In this document: positions 37,524 through 49,423 of the stretch, piece after piece
Layout: each line of letters starts with the position of its first letter
Numbering within the stretch: the first letter of the stretch is position 1
Source of the DNA: Kocuria tytonis
GTDB taxonomy: Bacteria; Actinomycetota; Actinomycetes; Actinomycetales; Micrococcaceae
Assembly (NCBI RefSeq): GCF_003226895.2
Contig: NZ_PNJG02000003.1
Location: 178,186 to 242,185 of the forward strand
DNA: 64,000 nt
Direction of reading: 5' to 3'
Made by a program: the position numbers and the translations under genes
The notes under the pieces: generated by a model
Seen by the model: only the letters and a program-made list of their open reading frames with translations
What the model was told of the DNA's origin: nothing
The model's database searches: none

Positions 37524-38437
37524 CCGCTGCGCTGACCATCCGATCGGGCGGTGTCACCGACCGCGGGCTGCGTCGTGAGACCAACGAGGACGCCCTCATC
37601 GTCACGGACACCATGTGCGCCGTGGCGGACGGCATGGGCGGGCACGAGGCCGGCGAGGTGGCCAGTGCGCTGTGCGTGTCCACGCTCGGGGCCTCGGAGC
37701 TGTTCACGCTCGAGGACTTCCGGGACTACCGGATCGTGGAGCCGGAACCGGGTTCGGACGTGGCCCGCTTCCGCGCGACCATCGACCGGCAGCTCAAGCT
37801 GGACCCGGACATCCCCCACGAGGCGCTGGAGGCCGTGCGCCGGGTGCGCTCGGTGCTGTGGGAGGCGGACCGGGCCATCCAGGCGGAGTGCGGAACCCGC
37901 GCCGGGACCACGGTCACGGGAGCGTGGCTCGTGCAGATCTCCGGCACGTGGCTGTGGCTCGTGTTCAACGTGGGGGACTCGCGCACCTACCAGCTCACCG
38001 GCCCCGCACCGGGCGCGCAGGTCACGCCCGAGACCGGGCCCGTGGGGGTCGCCCAGCTCACCGTGGACCACTCCGAGGTGCAGTACCTCGTGTCCATCGG
38101 CCAGCTCACCCCCGCCCAGGCACTCGTGCACCCGCGCCGCAACGTGATCACCCGGGCGCTGGGGACCGGACAGATCTGGGAGCCGGACGTCGTCGTGCTG
38201 CCCGCGGTGCCGGGCCAGCGGCTGCTGATGTGCTCGGACGGTCTCACCGGGGAGCTGTCCCCGGCGCACATCGCCCGGGTCCTGCACTCGGTCCAGCACC
38301 CCAAGGAGGCCGCGGACGTCCTCGTCCAGGCCGCGCTGCGCACCGGCGGGCGGGACAACGTCACGCTCGTGGTCGCGGACGTGCTCACCGCGGACGACCC
38401 CCGGGCGAACACCTCTTCCATCCCGCGCGTCCGCTGA
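37520..38437 (+). CDS. PP2C-family Ser/Thr protein phosphatase
   Basis: 305 aa. Metal-binding and catalytic motifs are complete: RGLRRETNEDALI, VADGMGGHEAGEVAS, CGTRAGTTVTGAWL, FNVGDSRTYQL, LTVDHS, LLMCSDGLTGEL and GGRDNVTLVVAD. No transmembrane segment, so cytoplasmic. It removes phosphate from Ser/Thr residues and is the last gene of the birA-PH-cyclase operon, joined by an ATGA overlap. The kinase it opposes is not in the window. A 21-bp terminator follows about 160 bp later. Confidence 0.94.
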   Translation: MTAALTIRSGGVTDRGLRRETNEDALIVTDTMCAVADGMGGHEAGEVASALCVSTLGASELFTLEDFRDYRIVEPEPGSDVARFRATIDRQLKLDPDIPHEALEAVRRVRSVLWEADRAIQAECGTRAGTTVTGAWLVQISGTWLWLVFNVGDSRTYQLTGPAPGAQVTPETGPVGVAQLTVDHSEVQYLVSIGQLTPAQALVHPRRNVITRALGTGQIWEPDVVVLPAVPGQRLLMCSDGLTGELSPAHIARVLHSVQHPKEAADVLVQAALRTGGRDNVTLVVADVLTADDPRANTSSIPRVR

Positions 38438-38595
38438 ACGGCGGCGCGGCGCGGACGCCGATGCCCGCACGGCAGGCGACGCGCGCTGGCCCCGGTACCC
38501 GGTGCGGGCCCGACCCCACGGCGGCCCGACCTGGCGGGGGCTCGACGCGGCGGCGGTCGGAACCCGGGCGGTGGATATGCCCTGCGGACACGGAA

Positions 38596-38641
38596 ACGGT
38601 CCCGCGGCACCCTCCGAGTTCGGAGGGTGCCGCGGGACCGT
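38596..38641. terminator. bidirectional terminator, 21-bp perfect stem
   Basis: 38596-38616 pairs perfectly with 38621-38641 around AGTT, between convergent PP2C and acyl-CoA oxidase genes. Confidence 0.85.
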
Positions 38642-38722
38642 GGTCCTGGGACGTGTCCTGGGATGGCAGACCCAGCCGCTGCGCACCGCACCCCTCGGGG
38701 GCGTGACGCGGCGGCCGGCCGC

Positions 38723-40837
38723 TCAGCTGCGCTTGCCGCGCTTCTTCGCGCCCGCGGGCTTGGCGGGCTTGGGCTCCTTGACGGGGGCGTCCCCGCTGGC
38801 CCGCAGCCGCCGGTAGTACTCGGCGGCCTCCTCCTGGCGCTCGGCCTCCACCGTGCCGCCGATCTCCGCGCGCAGCAGCTCGGGGGACAGCCCGAAGGAG
38901 TCCACGAGTTCCAGCGCGTACGGCCGCAGGCGGGCGATCAAGCGGTTGATGTAGGACTCCAGGGCACGGCCCCGGCGCATGGACAGCCGGCCGTAGGACA
39001 GGTACCAGGCCAGGTCCGTCTCGATCAGGTGCAGCCCGAACAGGTCCCGCAGCCACGTGAGCACACGCTTGGTGTCCGGGTCCTCGATCTTCTCGAGCCC
39101 CGCGGTGAACGCCTCCCACTGCAGCAGCCGGGCGTGGGTTCGGGCGGCCTCCAGCAGCCGGTTCTGGTTCTCGTTGAACGCCTCCGCCTGCTCCAGGCGG
39201 GACTTCTTGCCCACCGCACGCAGCTCGTCCGCGATGTCACCCACCATGGTGTGCACCCGGTCCACGAGCAGCGCCCGCTGGGCCTCCGGATCACGCAGCG
39301 CGTTGACGGACTTGCGGGAGTCACCGGTGTCGGAGACCGCCTGGGTCAGCTTGCGCAGCCCCGTGCGGTTGAACCCGGTCTCGGCCGCCCGGTCCGCCAC
39401 GTAGCGCGCCATGACGCCCATGTCCGCGTCCTTGAAGCCCGCCGAGTAGTCCGTGAGCAGCCGCTTGGCGGCGAGCTGCAGCAGGATGGTGTTGTCACCC
39501 TCGAACGTGGCGTAGACGTCCAGGTCCGCCCGCAGCTCCACGAAGCGGTTCTTGGCGATGAACCCGGCACCGCCGCACGCCTCGCGGCACTCCTGCAGGG
39601 TGTCCAGCGCGCTCCACGTGGACATGGCCTTGAACGCGGCGGCCAGGGTCTCCAGCTGCTCACGGTTCTCGTCGGAGTCGTCCTCGCCGGAGAACACCTC
39701 GTGGAACTTGTCCAGCAGCTGCTGGTGCGCGAACGTCATCGCGTAGGTCTCGGCGATCCTGGGAATGAGGCGGCGCTGGTGGCGCTGGTAGTCCAGCAGC
39801 GTCTGCTCCTGGGTGTCCGAGTGGGTGTTGAACTGCCGGCGCTGCTCGGCGTAGCGCACCGCGATGCTCAGTGCCGCCTGGCTCGCGATGGTGGCGGCGC
39901 CGTCCAGGGACACGCGGCCCTGCACCAGGGTGCCGATCATCGTGAAGAAGCGCCGGCCCGGGGACTGGATGGGGGAGGAGTAGACCCCGTTCTCGTCCAC
40001 GTCCCCGTACTTGTTCAGCAGGTTGGTGCGGGGAACACGCACGTGGTCGAAGTGCAGCCGGCCGTTGTCGATGCCGTTGAGCCCGCCCTTGCGGCCGTCG
40101 TCCTCGCCGCCCACACCGGGCAGGAACTCGCCGTTCTCGTCCCGCAGGGGCACGTAGAGGCAGTGCACCCCGTGGTTGGTGCCGTTGACGATGAGCTGCG
40201 CGAAGACCGTGGCGGCCCGCCCGTGCACCGCGGCGTTGCCCAGGTAGTCCTTCCACGCCGCCTTGAACGGGGTGTGGATCTCGAACTCGTCGGTCTCGGG
40301 AATGTACGTGGCGGTGGTCCCGATCGACGCGACGTCCGAGCCGTGGCCGATCTCCGTCATGGCGAAGGCGCCGGGCATGCTCAGGTCCAGGATCGAGGGC
40401 AGCCACTTCTGGTGGTGCTCCTCGGTGCCCAGGTTCAGCACGGCCGAGCCGAAGAGACCCCACTGGACACCGGACTTGATCTGCAGGGACGGGTCCGCGA
40501 GCACGAGCTCCTCGAACGCGGAGAGGTTCGCGCCGGGGCTCATGTCCCCGCCCACGCTCTCGGGCATGCCCAGGTACTGGGGCCCGGCGTCCGCGAGCAG
40601 CTTGAGCTGCTCGAACGTGTGGTTGCGCTGGTCCTCCACGGTCTGGTTGTACTGCGAGTGGAACCTGGGATCCTCGGCCCGCTTGCGTGCCGCGAGGCGC
40701 GCCTCGGGCCAGCGGCCCAGCAGGATCCTGCCGAGCTCGGCGGTGTCGATGCCCGAGGGTACGGTGGCGCCCTCCTCGGGCAGGTCCTCGATGCGGTCGG
40801 TGTCGGGAATGGTTCCGCTGACCGGAATGGTGGTCAT
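38723..40837 (-). CDS. acyl-CoA oxidase/dehydrogenase (ACOX-type)
   Basis: 704 aa, the length and order of the peroxisomal-type acyl-CoA oxidase family rather than the 380-aa dehydrogenases. N-terminal helical domain; FAMTEIGHGSDVASIGTTATY is the FAD-binding stretch; KDYLGNAAVHGRAATVFAQL, GLNGIDNGRLHFDHVRVPR and RRFFTMIGTLVQGRVSLDGAA follow. CREACGGAGFIAKNRF carries the catalytic-region Cys-Gly-Gly. It forms trans-2-enoyl-CoA in fatty-acid breakdown. A Lys/Pro-rich tail ends it. The ATG at 40837 (CAGGAGTCAGC upstream) overlaps the tetR stop by 4 bp, so it is co-transcribed with its regulator. Confidence 0.92.
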   Translation of the reverse strand: MTTIPVSGTIPDTDRIEDLPEEGATVPSGIDTAELGRILLGRWPEARLAARKRAEDPRFHSQYNQTVEDQRNHTFEQLKLLADAGPQYLGMPESVGGDMSPGANLSAFEELVLADPSLQIKSGVQWGLFGSAVLNLGTEEHHQKWLPSILDLSMPGAFAMTEIGHGSDVASIGTTATYIPETDEFEIHTPFKAAWKDYLGNAAVHGRAATVFAQLIVNGTNHGVHCLYVPLRDENGEFLPGVGGEDDGRKGGLNGIDNGRLHFDHVRVPRTNLLNKYGDVDENGVYSSPIQSPGRRFFTMIGTLVQGRVSLDGAATIASQAALSIAVRYAEQRRQFNTHSDTQEQTLLDYQRHQRRLIPRIAETYAMTFAHQQLLDKFHEVFSGEDDSDENREQLETLAAAFKAMSTWSALDTLQECREACGGAGFIAKNRFVELRADLDVYATFEGDNTILLQLAAKRLLTDYSAGFKDADMGVMARYVADRAAETGFNRTGLRKLTQAVSDTGDSRKSVNALRDPEAQRALLVDRVHTMVGDIADELRAVGKKSRLEQAEAFNENQNRLLEAARTHARLLQWEAFTAGLEKIEDPDTKRVLTWLRDLFGLHLIETDLAWYLSYGRLSMRRGRALESYINRLIARLRPYALELVDSFGLSPELLRAEIGGTVEAERQEEAAEYYRRLRASGDAPVKEPKPAKPAGAKKRGKRS

Positions 40838-41556
40838 GCTGACTCCTGAGGGGTGTCGTGGACGGACGGGCCGTCCTGGTGACGGGTCGCGCTGGAAGGG
40901 AGGTCCGCGCCGGAGGGCTCCGGCGGGACAGCACCCGCCGCGGGGCGCAGGCCTTCCACGGCCCATGTGGTGATGATGCGGCTCATGGTGTGGCGGTCCG
41001 GCATCCCGGGGACGTCCCCCCGGGCGAGCCAGGCCTCACCGGCACCGCGGACCATGCCCACGGTGGAGGCGGCCCAGCACTGCAGCAGGCTCGCGGCCAT
41101 CACCTGCTCCCCGTGGTGTCGCACGTGCTGCTCCATGAGCAGGTCCCGCACCGAGTTCACGAAGCGCTCGATTGTGGAACCCTGCTCGTCCGGGGCGGTC
41201 ACGACGAAGCGGTAGACCTCCGCCGAGCCCGCCACGGAGCGCAGGTACTCCGAGACCAGTGCGTGGATCATGGCCGCGAACGTGTCCGCCTCGCTCGCCG
41301 CGGCCACCATGCGGCGTCGCATGCGGGTCACGAAGTACTCGCCCATGGCGGCCTGCACGCCCGCCTTGTCCGTGAAGTAGCGGTAGAACACGGATTTGGA
41401 CGTGCCGCACGCGGTCGCGATCTCCTCCATGGAGATGGCGGCACCGTGGGCGGCCACGGCGTCGCGGGCGGCCGTGAGCAACTCGGTGCGCCGCTTGGCA
41501 CGGTGGCGCTGCCAGCGGCTGTTCCTGCCGTCCACGGGGGTCGTGACCTGTTTCAC
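40834..41556 (-). CDS. TetR-family repressor of the fatty-acid locus
   Basis: 240 aa. The N-terminal helix-turn-helix spans about 20-66: AKRRTELLTAARDAVAAHG, ISMEEIATACGTSKSVFYRYFTDKAGVQAAM. The ligand domain is helical and ends in a Pro/Ser-rich tail. GTG 41556 lies exactly 7 nt after a TACTCT hexamer and right beside the palindrome at 41557-41571, so the protein probably represses itself. It is followed by the oxidase gene and is divergent from the thiolase operon, so both arms are likely controlled together. An acyl-CoA ligand is likely by analogy with other beta-oxidation TetR regulators. Confidence 0.9.
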   Translation of the reverse strand: MKQVTTPVDGRNSRWQRHRAKRRTELLTAARDAVAAHGAAISMEEIATACGTSKSVFYRYFTDKAGVQAAMGEYFVTRMRRRMVAAASEADTFAAMIHALVSEYLRSVAGSAEVYRFVVTAPDEQGSTIERFVNSVRDLLMEQHVRHHGEQVMAASLLQCWAASTVGMVRGAGEAWLARGDVPGMPDRHTMSRIITTWAVEGLRPAAGAVPPEPSGADLPSSATRHQDGPSVHDTPQESA

Positions 41557-41571
41557 GATACCGAGAGTATC
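41557..41571. promoter_or_regulatory. likely TetR operator in the divergent promoter
   Basis: GATACCGAGAGTATC is an imperfect-centre palindrome (GATAC/GTATC). It overlaps the minus-strand -10 of tetR (TACTCT, 41564-41569) and ends 3 bp before the plus-strand -10 of the thiolase operon (TACTCT, 41575-41580). One bound dimer could block both. Confidence 0.6.
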
Positions 41572-41627
41572 AGCTACTCTGGGTTTCAAGTGATCCACAT
41601 CGCACACACCCCTCAGGAGGGACCCCC

Positions 41628-43043
41628 ATGTCCGAGAACACGCAGCGCAACGCACCGAAGACCACGGAGAAGACCACGGACACGCGCGGCACCGGGAGCA
41701 AGCCCGCTCCCGTCATGGCAGCCACCGGCAAGCACGCCTCGACCCCGGCGGGCACCCGCGCCGTGGTGGTGGCCGGCAACCGCATCCCGTTCTCGCGCGC
41801 CGGGGGCCCGTACGCCAACGCCTCCAACCAGGACATGCTGACCGCGGCGATCGACGGCCTGGTGGCCCGCACCGGCATCGCGGGCGAGCGCCTGGGTGCC
41901 GTGGCCGCCGGTGCCGTGATCAAGCACTCCCGCGACTTCAACCTGACCCGCGAGTCCGTCCTGGGCTCCGCGCTGGACCACGCCACCCCGGCCTACGACG
42001 TCCAGATGGCGTGCGCCACGGGCATGGAGACGGTGAGCTCCATCTCCAACAAGATCCGCCTGGGCCAGATCGAGGCCGGCATCGCCGGAGGCGTGGACTC
42101 CTCCTCGGACGCGCCCATCGCCGTGAGCGAGGGCCTGCGCCGTGCGCTGCTCAAGCTGCAGCGCGCGAAGACCACCATGCAGAAGATCCAGGCGTTCAAG
42201 GACATCCGCCCCGCGGACCTCACGCCCGCCGTGCCCAGCTCCGGGGAGCCCCGCACGGGCCTGTCCATGGGCGAGCACCAGGCGCTGACCACCCAGCACT
42301 GGGGCATCACCCGCGAGGCGCAGGACGAGCTGGCCGCGGCCTCCCACCAGCACCTCGCCGCCGCCTACGAGCGCGGTTTCTTCGACGACCTCGTCACCCC
42401 GTTCAAGGGCCTGACCAAGGACAACAACATGCGCCCGGACTCCACCGTGGAGAAGCTGGGCAACCTGAACCCGGTGTTCGGCAAGAAGCTCTCCGGTGAG
42501 GCCACCATGACGGCCGGCAACTCCACCCCGCTCACGGACGGTGCCTCCGCCGTGCTGATCACCACGGACGAGTGGGCCTCCCAGCGTGGGCTGACCCCGC
42601 TCGCCGAGGTCGTGGACACCGAGTCCGCCGCGGTGGACTTCGTGACCGGCAAGGAGGGCCTGCTCATGGCCCCCGCCTACGCCGTGCCGCGCCTGCTGGC
42701 CCGCCACGGGCTGACCCTGCAGGACCTGGACCTCGTGGAGATCCACGAGGCGTTCGCCTCCACCGTGCTCGCCATCATGAAGGCGTGGGAGTCCCCCGAG
42801 TTCTGCAAGGACCGCCTGGGTCTGGACGCTCCGCTGGGCTCGATCGACCGCTCCAAGCTCAATGTCAACGGCTCCTCGCTGGCCACGGGCCACCCCTTCG
42901 CGGCCACGGGCGGTCGCATCGTGGCCTCCACGGCCAAGGAGCTCGCCGCCCGAGCCAAGGCGGAGGGCCGCCCGCAGACCGCGCTGATCTCTGTGTGCGC
43001 CGCCGGTGGCCAGGGCGTGGCCATGCTGCTGCGCTCGGCCTGA
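41628..43043 (+). CDS. acetyl-CoA C-acyltransferase (thiolase, FadA/FadI-type)
   Basis: 471 aa, with a 35-residue disordered N-terminus before the thiolase fold. Active-site residues: C129 in VQMACATGME, His in EIHEAFAS, GHPFAATGGR and Cys in SVCAAGGQG. It cleaves 3-ketoacyl-CoA with CoA to acetyl-CoA and a shortened acyl-CoA. The ATG follows CAGGAGGG at ideal distance. It is the first gene of a three-gene operon with a FabG4-type reductase and a MaoC protein, a set also grouped in mycobacteria (fadA2-fabG4-htdX). Confidence 0.94.
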   Translation: MSENTQRNAPKTTEKTTDTRGTGSKPAPVMAATGKHASTPAGTRAVVVAGNRIPFSRAGGPYANASNQDMLTAAIDGLVARTGIAGERLGAVAAGAVIKHSRDFNLTRESVLGSALDHATPAYDVQMACATGMETVSSISNKIRLGQIEAGIAGGVDSSSDAPIAVSEGLRRALLKLQRAKTTMQKIQAFKDIRPADLTPAVPSSGEPRTGLSMGEHQALTTQHWGITREAQDELAAASHQHLAAAYERGFFDDLVTPFKGLTKDNNMRPDSTVEKLGNLNPVFGKKLSGEATMTAGNSTPLTDGASAVLITTDEWASQRGLTPLAEVVDTESAAVDFVTGKEGLLMAPAYAVPRLLARHGLTLQDLDLVEIHEAFASTVLAIMKAWESPEFCKDRLGLDAPLGSIDRSKLNVNGSSLATGHPFAATGGRIVASTAKELAARAKAEGRPQTALISVCAAGGQGVAMLLRSA

Positions 43044-43092
43044 GCACCCCACGTCAACCGCGAGACATCACGAGATCCGGGAGAGAACTGAA

Positions 43093-44475
43093 GTGACGGA
43101 CACATATCTGGACATGGTCAACTCGGGGCTGGGCAAGCAGCTCGCGAGCAAGCTGGGCCTGCCGCGCCCTGTGGCCCTGCGCCGCTACCGCAGCGGCCGG
43201 GACTTCCCCGAGGGCGCGGTGCTGGTGCTGGGCCGGGGCAGGGCCGCCGACGCCGCGGCGTCGGCCATGCTCGGCTGGGACCTCGACGTGCGCCGCCACG
43301 CCTCCGACGTGGACCGTGTGGGCGCCGTGCTGATCGACTACACCGAGGCGCAGGGGCCTGCCGACCTGGGCGGTCCCGCCCTGGAGCTGTCCTCGGCGCT
43401 GCGCAAGCTGCGTGCCGGTGGCCGGGTCATCACGCTGTCCCGCCCCGCCCCGGGGATCGGCACGGGAGCGGCCTCGGGCACGCTCCCGGGTGCGGAGCAG
43501 CTGGCTCCGGCGCAGGCGGCCGCACGGCAGGGCGTGGTGGGCCTGCTGCGCTCCGTGGCCCAGGAGATGCGCGGGGGCGTGACCGCCAACGGCGTGCTCG
43601 TCGCGGACGGCGTGGCCGCGGACGCCCCCAGCGTGATCGGCGCCGTGCGGTTCTTCCTGTCCGGGCGCAGCGCGTACGTGGACGGGCAGTTCCTCACGGT
43701 CGGCGACGACCGCGGCGATGCCGGTGTGGACTGGGAGCACCCCGTGGCGGGCAAGGTGGCCGTGGTCACCGGCGCCGCACGCGGGATCGGCGAGCAGGTC
43801 ACACGCACGCTGGCCGCCTCGGGCGCCACCGTGATCCCGGTGGACGTCCCGGCCGCCGGGGACGCCCTGAGCAAGCTCGCCAACGAGCTGCGCGTCCCCG
43901 CGCTGCAGCTGGACGTGACCGATCCCCAGGCCGGGCAGAAGATCCTGGACCTCGTGGCCGGGCGCTACGGCCGCCTGGACCTCGTGGTGCACAACGCCGG
44001 GATCACCCGGGACAAGATGCTGGCGAACATGGACGAGGCCAAGTGGAACTCGGTGATCGCGGTGAACATCGAGTCCCAGCTGCGCATCACCGAGACCCTG
44101 CTGTCCTCCGACAAGCTGGGGCCCGCGCCGCGCATCGTGTGCCTGGCCTCCACCAGCGGTGTGGCCGGCAACCGCGGGCAGACCAACTACGCGGCCTCCA
44201 AGGCCGGTGTGATCGGCGCGGTGGCCGCCACCGCTCCGCTGATCGCCGCCAAGGGCGGCACCATCAACGCGGTGGCACCCGGGTTCATCGAGTCCGAGAT
44301 GACCGCCAAGATCCCGGCCGCGCGCCGGCAGATCTCCCGCCGGCTGAACTCCCTGCAGCAGGGTGGCACCCCGGTGGACGTGGCGCAGGCCATCACGTTC
44401 CTGCTCTCGGACGCCGCCGGTGGCGTCAACGGCCAGACGCTGCGCGTGTGCGGCCAGAGCATGGTGGGGGCCTGA
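43093..44475 (+). CDS. high-molecular-weight 3-oxoacyl reductase (FabG4-type)
   Basis: 460 aa, almost twice a normal FabG. The N-terminal half (1-210) is a degenerate Rossmann domain with no intact glycine motif (VLVLGRGRAADAAAS). The C-terminal half is a complete short-chain dehydrogenase: VTGAARGIGEQVTRTLA, VHNAGITRDK, Ser in CLASTSGVAGN, Y366 and K370 in NYAASKAG. It acts on 3-oxoacyl-CoA or -ACP, by analogy with NADH-dependent FabG4 of mycobacteria. GTG 43093 has GGGAGAG upstream, 49 bp after the thiolase stop. Residues near 50 are encoded by a 20-bp perfect palindrome that recurs in mfd and maoC. Confidence 0.93.
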   Translation: MTDTYLDMVNSGLGKQLASKLGLPRPVALRRYRSGRDFPEGAVLVLGRGRAADAAASAMLGWDLDVRRHASDVDRVGAVLIDYTEAQGPADLGGPALELSSALRKLRAGGRVITLSRPAPGIGTGAASGTLPGAEQLAPAQAAARQGVVGLLRSVAQEMRGGVTANGVLVADGVAADAPSVIGAVRFFLSGRSAYVDGQFLTVGDDRGDAGVDWEHPVAGKVAVVTGAARGIGEQVTRTLAASGATVIPVDVPAAGDALSKLANELRVPALQLDVTDPQAGQKILDLVAGRYGRLDLVVHNAGITRDKMLANMDEAKWNSVIAVNIESQLRITETLLSSDKLGPAPRIVCLASTSGVAGNRGQTNYAASKAGVIGAVAATAPLIAAKGGTINAVAPGFIESEMTAKIPAARRQISRRLNSLQQGGTPVDVAQAITFLLSDAAGGVNGQTLRVCGQSMVGA

Positions 44476-44479
44476 GCGC

Positions 44480-48126
<3,647 letters not shown>

Positions 48127-48132
48127 AGAACC

Positions 48133-48990
48133 ATGGCGGATGCCCTGGAGGGGCTGGGTCCCGGGACGGACGAGCTGGAGGACCTGCTGGGCGTGGCCCT
48201 GCGGGCCGCGGAGGCGGGAGCGCACGTGCTGCGCGGCCGGGACGCCTCGGCGTTCCAGGCGGTGAACAAGTCCTCGGACGGGGACTGGGTCACGGCGTTC
48301 GACGTCGCCGCGGAGCAGGCGGTCCTGGACGTGCTGCAGCGGGAGCGGCCCTACGACGCCGTCACGGGTGAGGAGTCCGGGACCCACGTTCCCGAGCAGC
48401 GCTCGGGCCTGCGCTGGTCCGTGGACCCGCTGGACGGGACCACCAACTTCATCCGGGACATCGTGTACTACGCCACGTCCGTGGCCGCCTGCGACGAGCA
48501 CGGCAACTGGCTCGTGGGAGTGGTGGACGCCCCCGCGCTGGGGCGCGTGTACTACGCCGTGGCTGGACTGGGGGCGTGGGTGCGGCGCAACGGCGAGGAC
48601 GCACGGCTGTCCGGCCCGGTGCCGGCCCGCAGGGGAGCCCTGTACGGGACGGGTTTCTCCTACGACGCCGCGGTGCGCCGGGAGCAGTTCGGCTCGTTCC
48701 TGGACACCATGGAGCACTTCTCGGACATGCGGCGCCTCGGGGCGGCCTCGCTGGATCTCTGCATGGTCGCGGACGGGACGCTGGACGGCTACTCGGAGCG
48801 CGGTCTGCACGAGCACGACTGGGCCGCCGGAGCACTCATCGCCCAGGAGGCCGGTGCGCGGGTCGAGCGGCCGCAGCTGCCGCCGCAGCCGGCGCTGAGT
48901 GAGGAACCCCACAGCGCATCGAGTGCGAAGGCGAACGCCTACGAGAAGGCGCGCATGGCTAGTGTGATTGCCGCGTGGGGCGCCCGATAG
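48133..48990 (+). CDS. inositol-monophosphatase-family protein
   Basis: 285 aa, full family length. Metal and catalytic motifs are GEESG, WSVDPLDGTTNFIRD and HEHDWAAGALIAQEAGA. Actinobacterial members act on inositol-1-phosphate, histidinol phosphate or fructose bisphosphate; which one cannot be told. The ATG at 48133 lies 7 bp after the ligA stop with GGAGTAGAGAACC between, so the two are co-transcribed. It is followed by the long regulatory region of the Rpf-like gene. Confidence 0.9.
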   Translation: MADALEGLGPGTDELEDLLGVALRAAEAGAHVLRGRDASAFQAVNKSSDGDWVTAFDVAAEQAVLDVLQRERPYDAVTGEESGTHVPEQRSGLRWSVDPLDGTTNFIRDIVYYATSVAACDEHGNWLVGVVDAPALGRVYYAVAGLGAWVRRNGEDARLSGPVPARRGALYGTGFSYDAAVRREQFGSFLDTMEHFSDMRRLGAASLDLCMVADGTLDGYSERGLHEHDWAAGALIAQEAGARVERPQLPPQPALSEEPHSASSAKANAYEKARMASVIAAWGAR

Positions 48991-49153
48991 AGGCTGGATA
49001 TCACCCCGTTATCACCTGGGAATCCCGCCGTTATCCACCGATCCGGGCGGTCTCGGGTTGACCCTCGGGGTGGGGTGCCCTAGCGTTGCCCGAGTTGAAC
49101 GGTCCCCAAGGCCGTGATACATGCCCGCGACTGGGGTTGCCCCCCGAAGCGGG

Positions 49154-49209
49154 ATAACGAACACGTAACGTTGCTCTTGGAAAACAGGGGAACGTTACGC
49201 TACCGTTAT
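49154..49209. promoter_or_regulatory. symmetric pair of MtrA/GlnR-like boxes
   Basis: ATAAC-N6-GTAAC at 49154-49169 faces GTTAC-N6-GTTAT at 49194-49209, a 56-bp dyad. GTAAC-N6-GTAAC-like sites are bound by MtrA and GlnR in Streptomyces, and MtrA controls cell-wall hydrolase genes in mycobacteria and corynebacteria. Binding here is inference. Confidence 0.55.
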
Positions 49210-49285
49210 CTACAACTTCCTCGGCGGACTTTCGTGAGCGGAAGTTCGCCTCCGGGTGCACATGATCCGTGCCCCGGATTGTGCT

Positions 49286-49371
49286 GGATGCTGCTGCAAC
49301 ACCGTACGTCGTCTATATGGCAGCATTCCGTAGCTTCTACCCCTAAAACCAACAGTCACGGGTAGACGACG
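49286..49371 (+). promoter_or_regulatory. leader RNA with competing helices before the Rpf-like gene
   Basis: GGATGCTGC (49286-49294) pairs with GCAGCATTCC (49320-49329, one bulge). CGTCGTCTA (49307-49315) pairs with TAGACGACG (49363-49371), but TCTACCC (49336-49342) pairs with GGGTAGA (49360-49366). The last two share bases 49363-49366 and cannot form together, as in an RNA switch or attenuator. Confidence 0.4.
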
Positions 49372-49423
49372 GCGCGAAGACACCCAGGGATGGGAACGAG
49401 CGTAGGTGGCCTTACGGAGCATG

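Larger units (their letters stand above)
48991..49423 (+). promoter_or_regulatory. 433-bp regulatory region of the Rpf-like gene
   Basis: Markedly AT-richer than its surroundings and without a gene. CCGTTATC occurs at about 49010, 49031 and 49203, and its complement GATAAC at 49153. The central dyad and the downstream alternative helices are listed separately. I looked for the ydaO-type c-di-AMP riboswitch, known before rpf genes in other actinobacteria, and did not find its conserved core. Confidence 0.6.

Noticed and set aside
48991..49423. ydaO-type c-di-AMP riboswitch before the Rpf-like gene
   Set aside because: Expected from other actinobacteria, but I could not find its conserved core. 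A covariance search would settle it.
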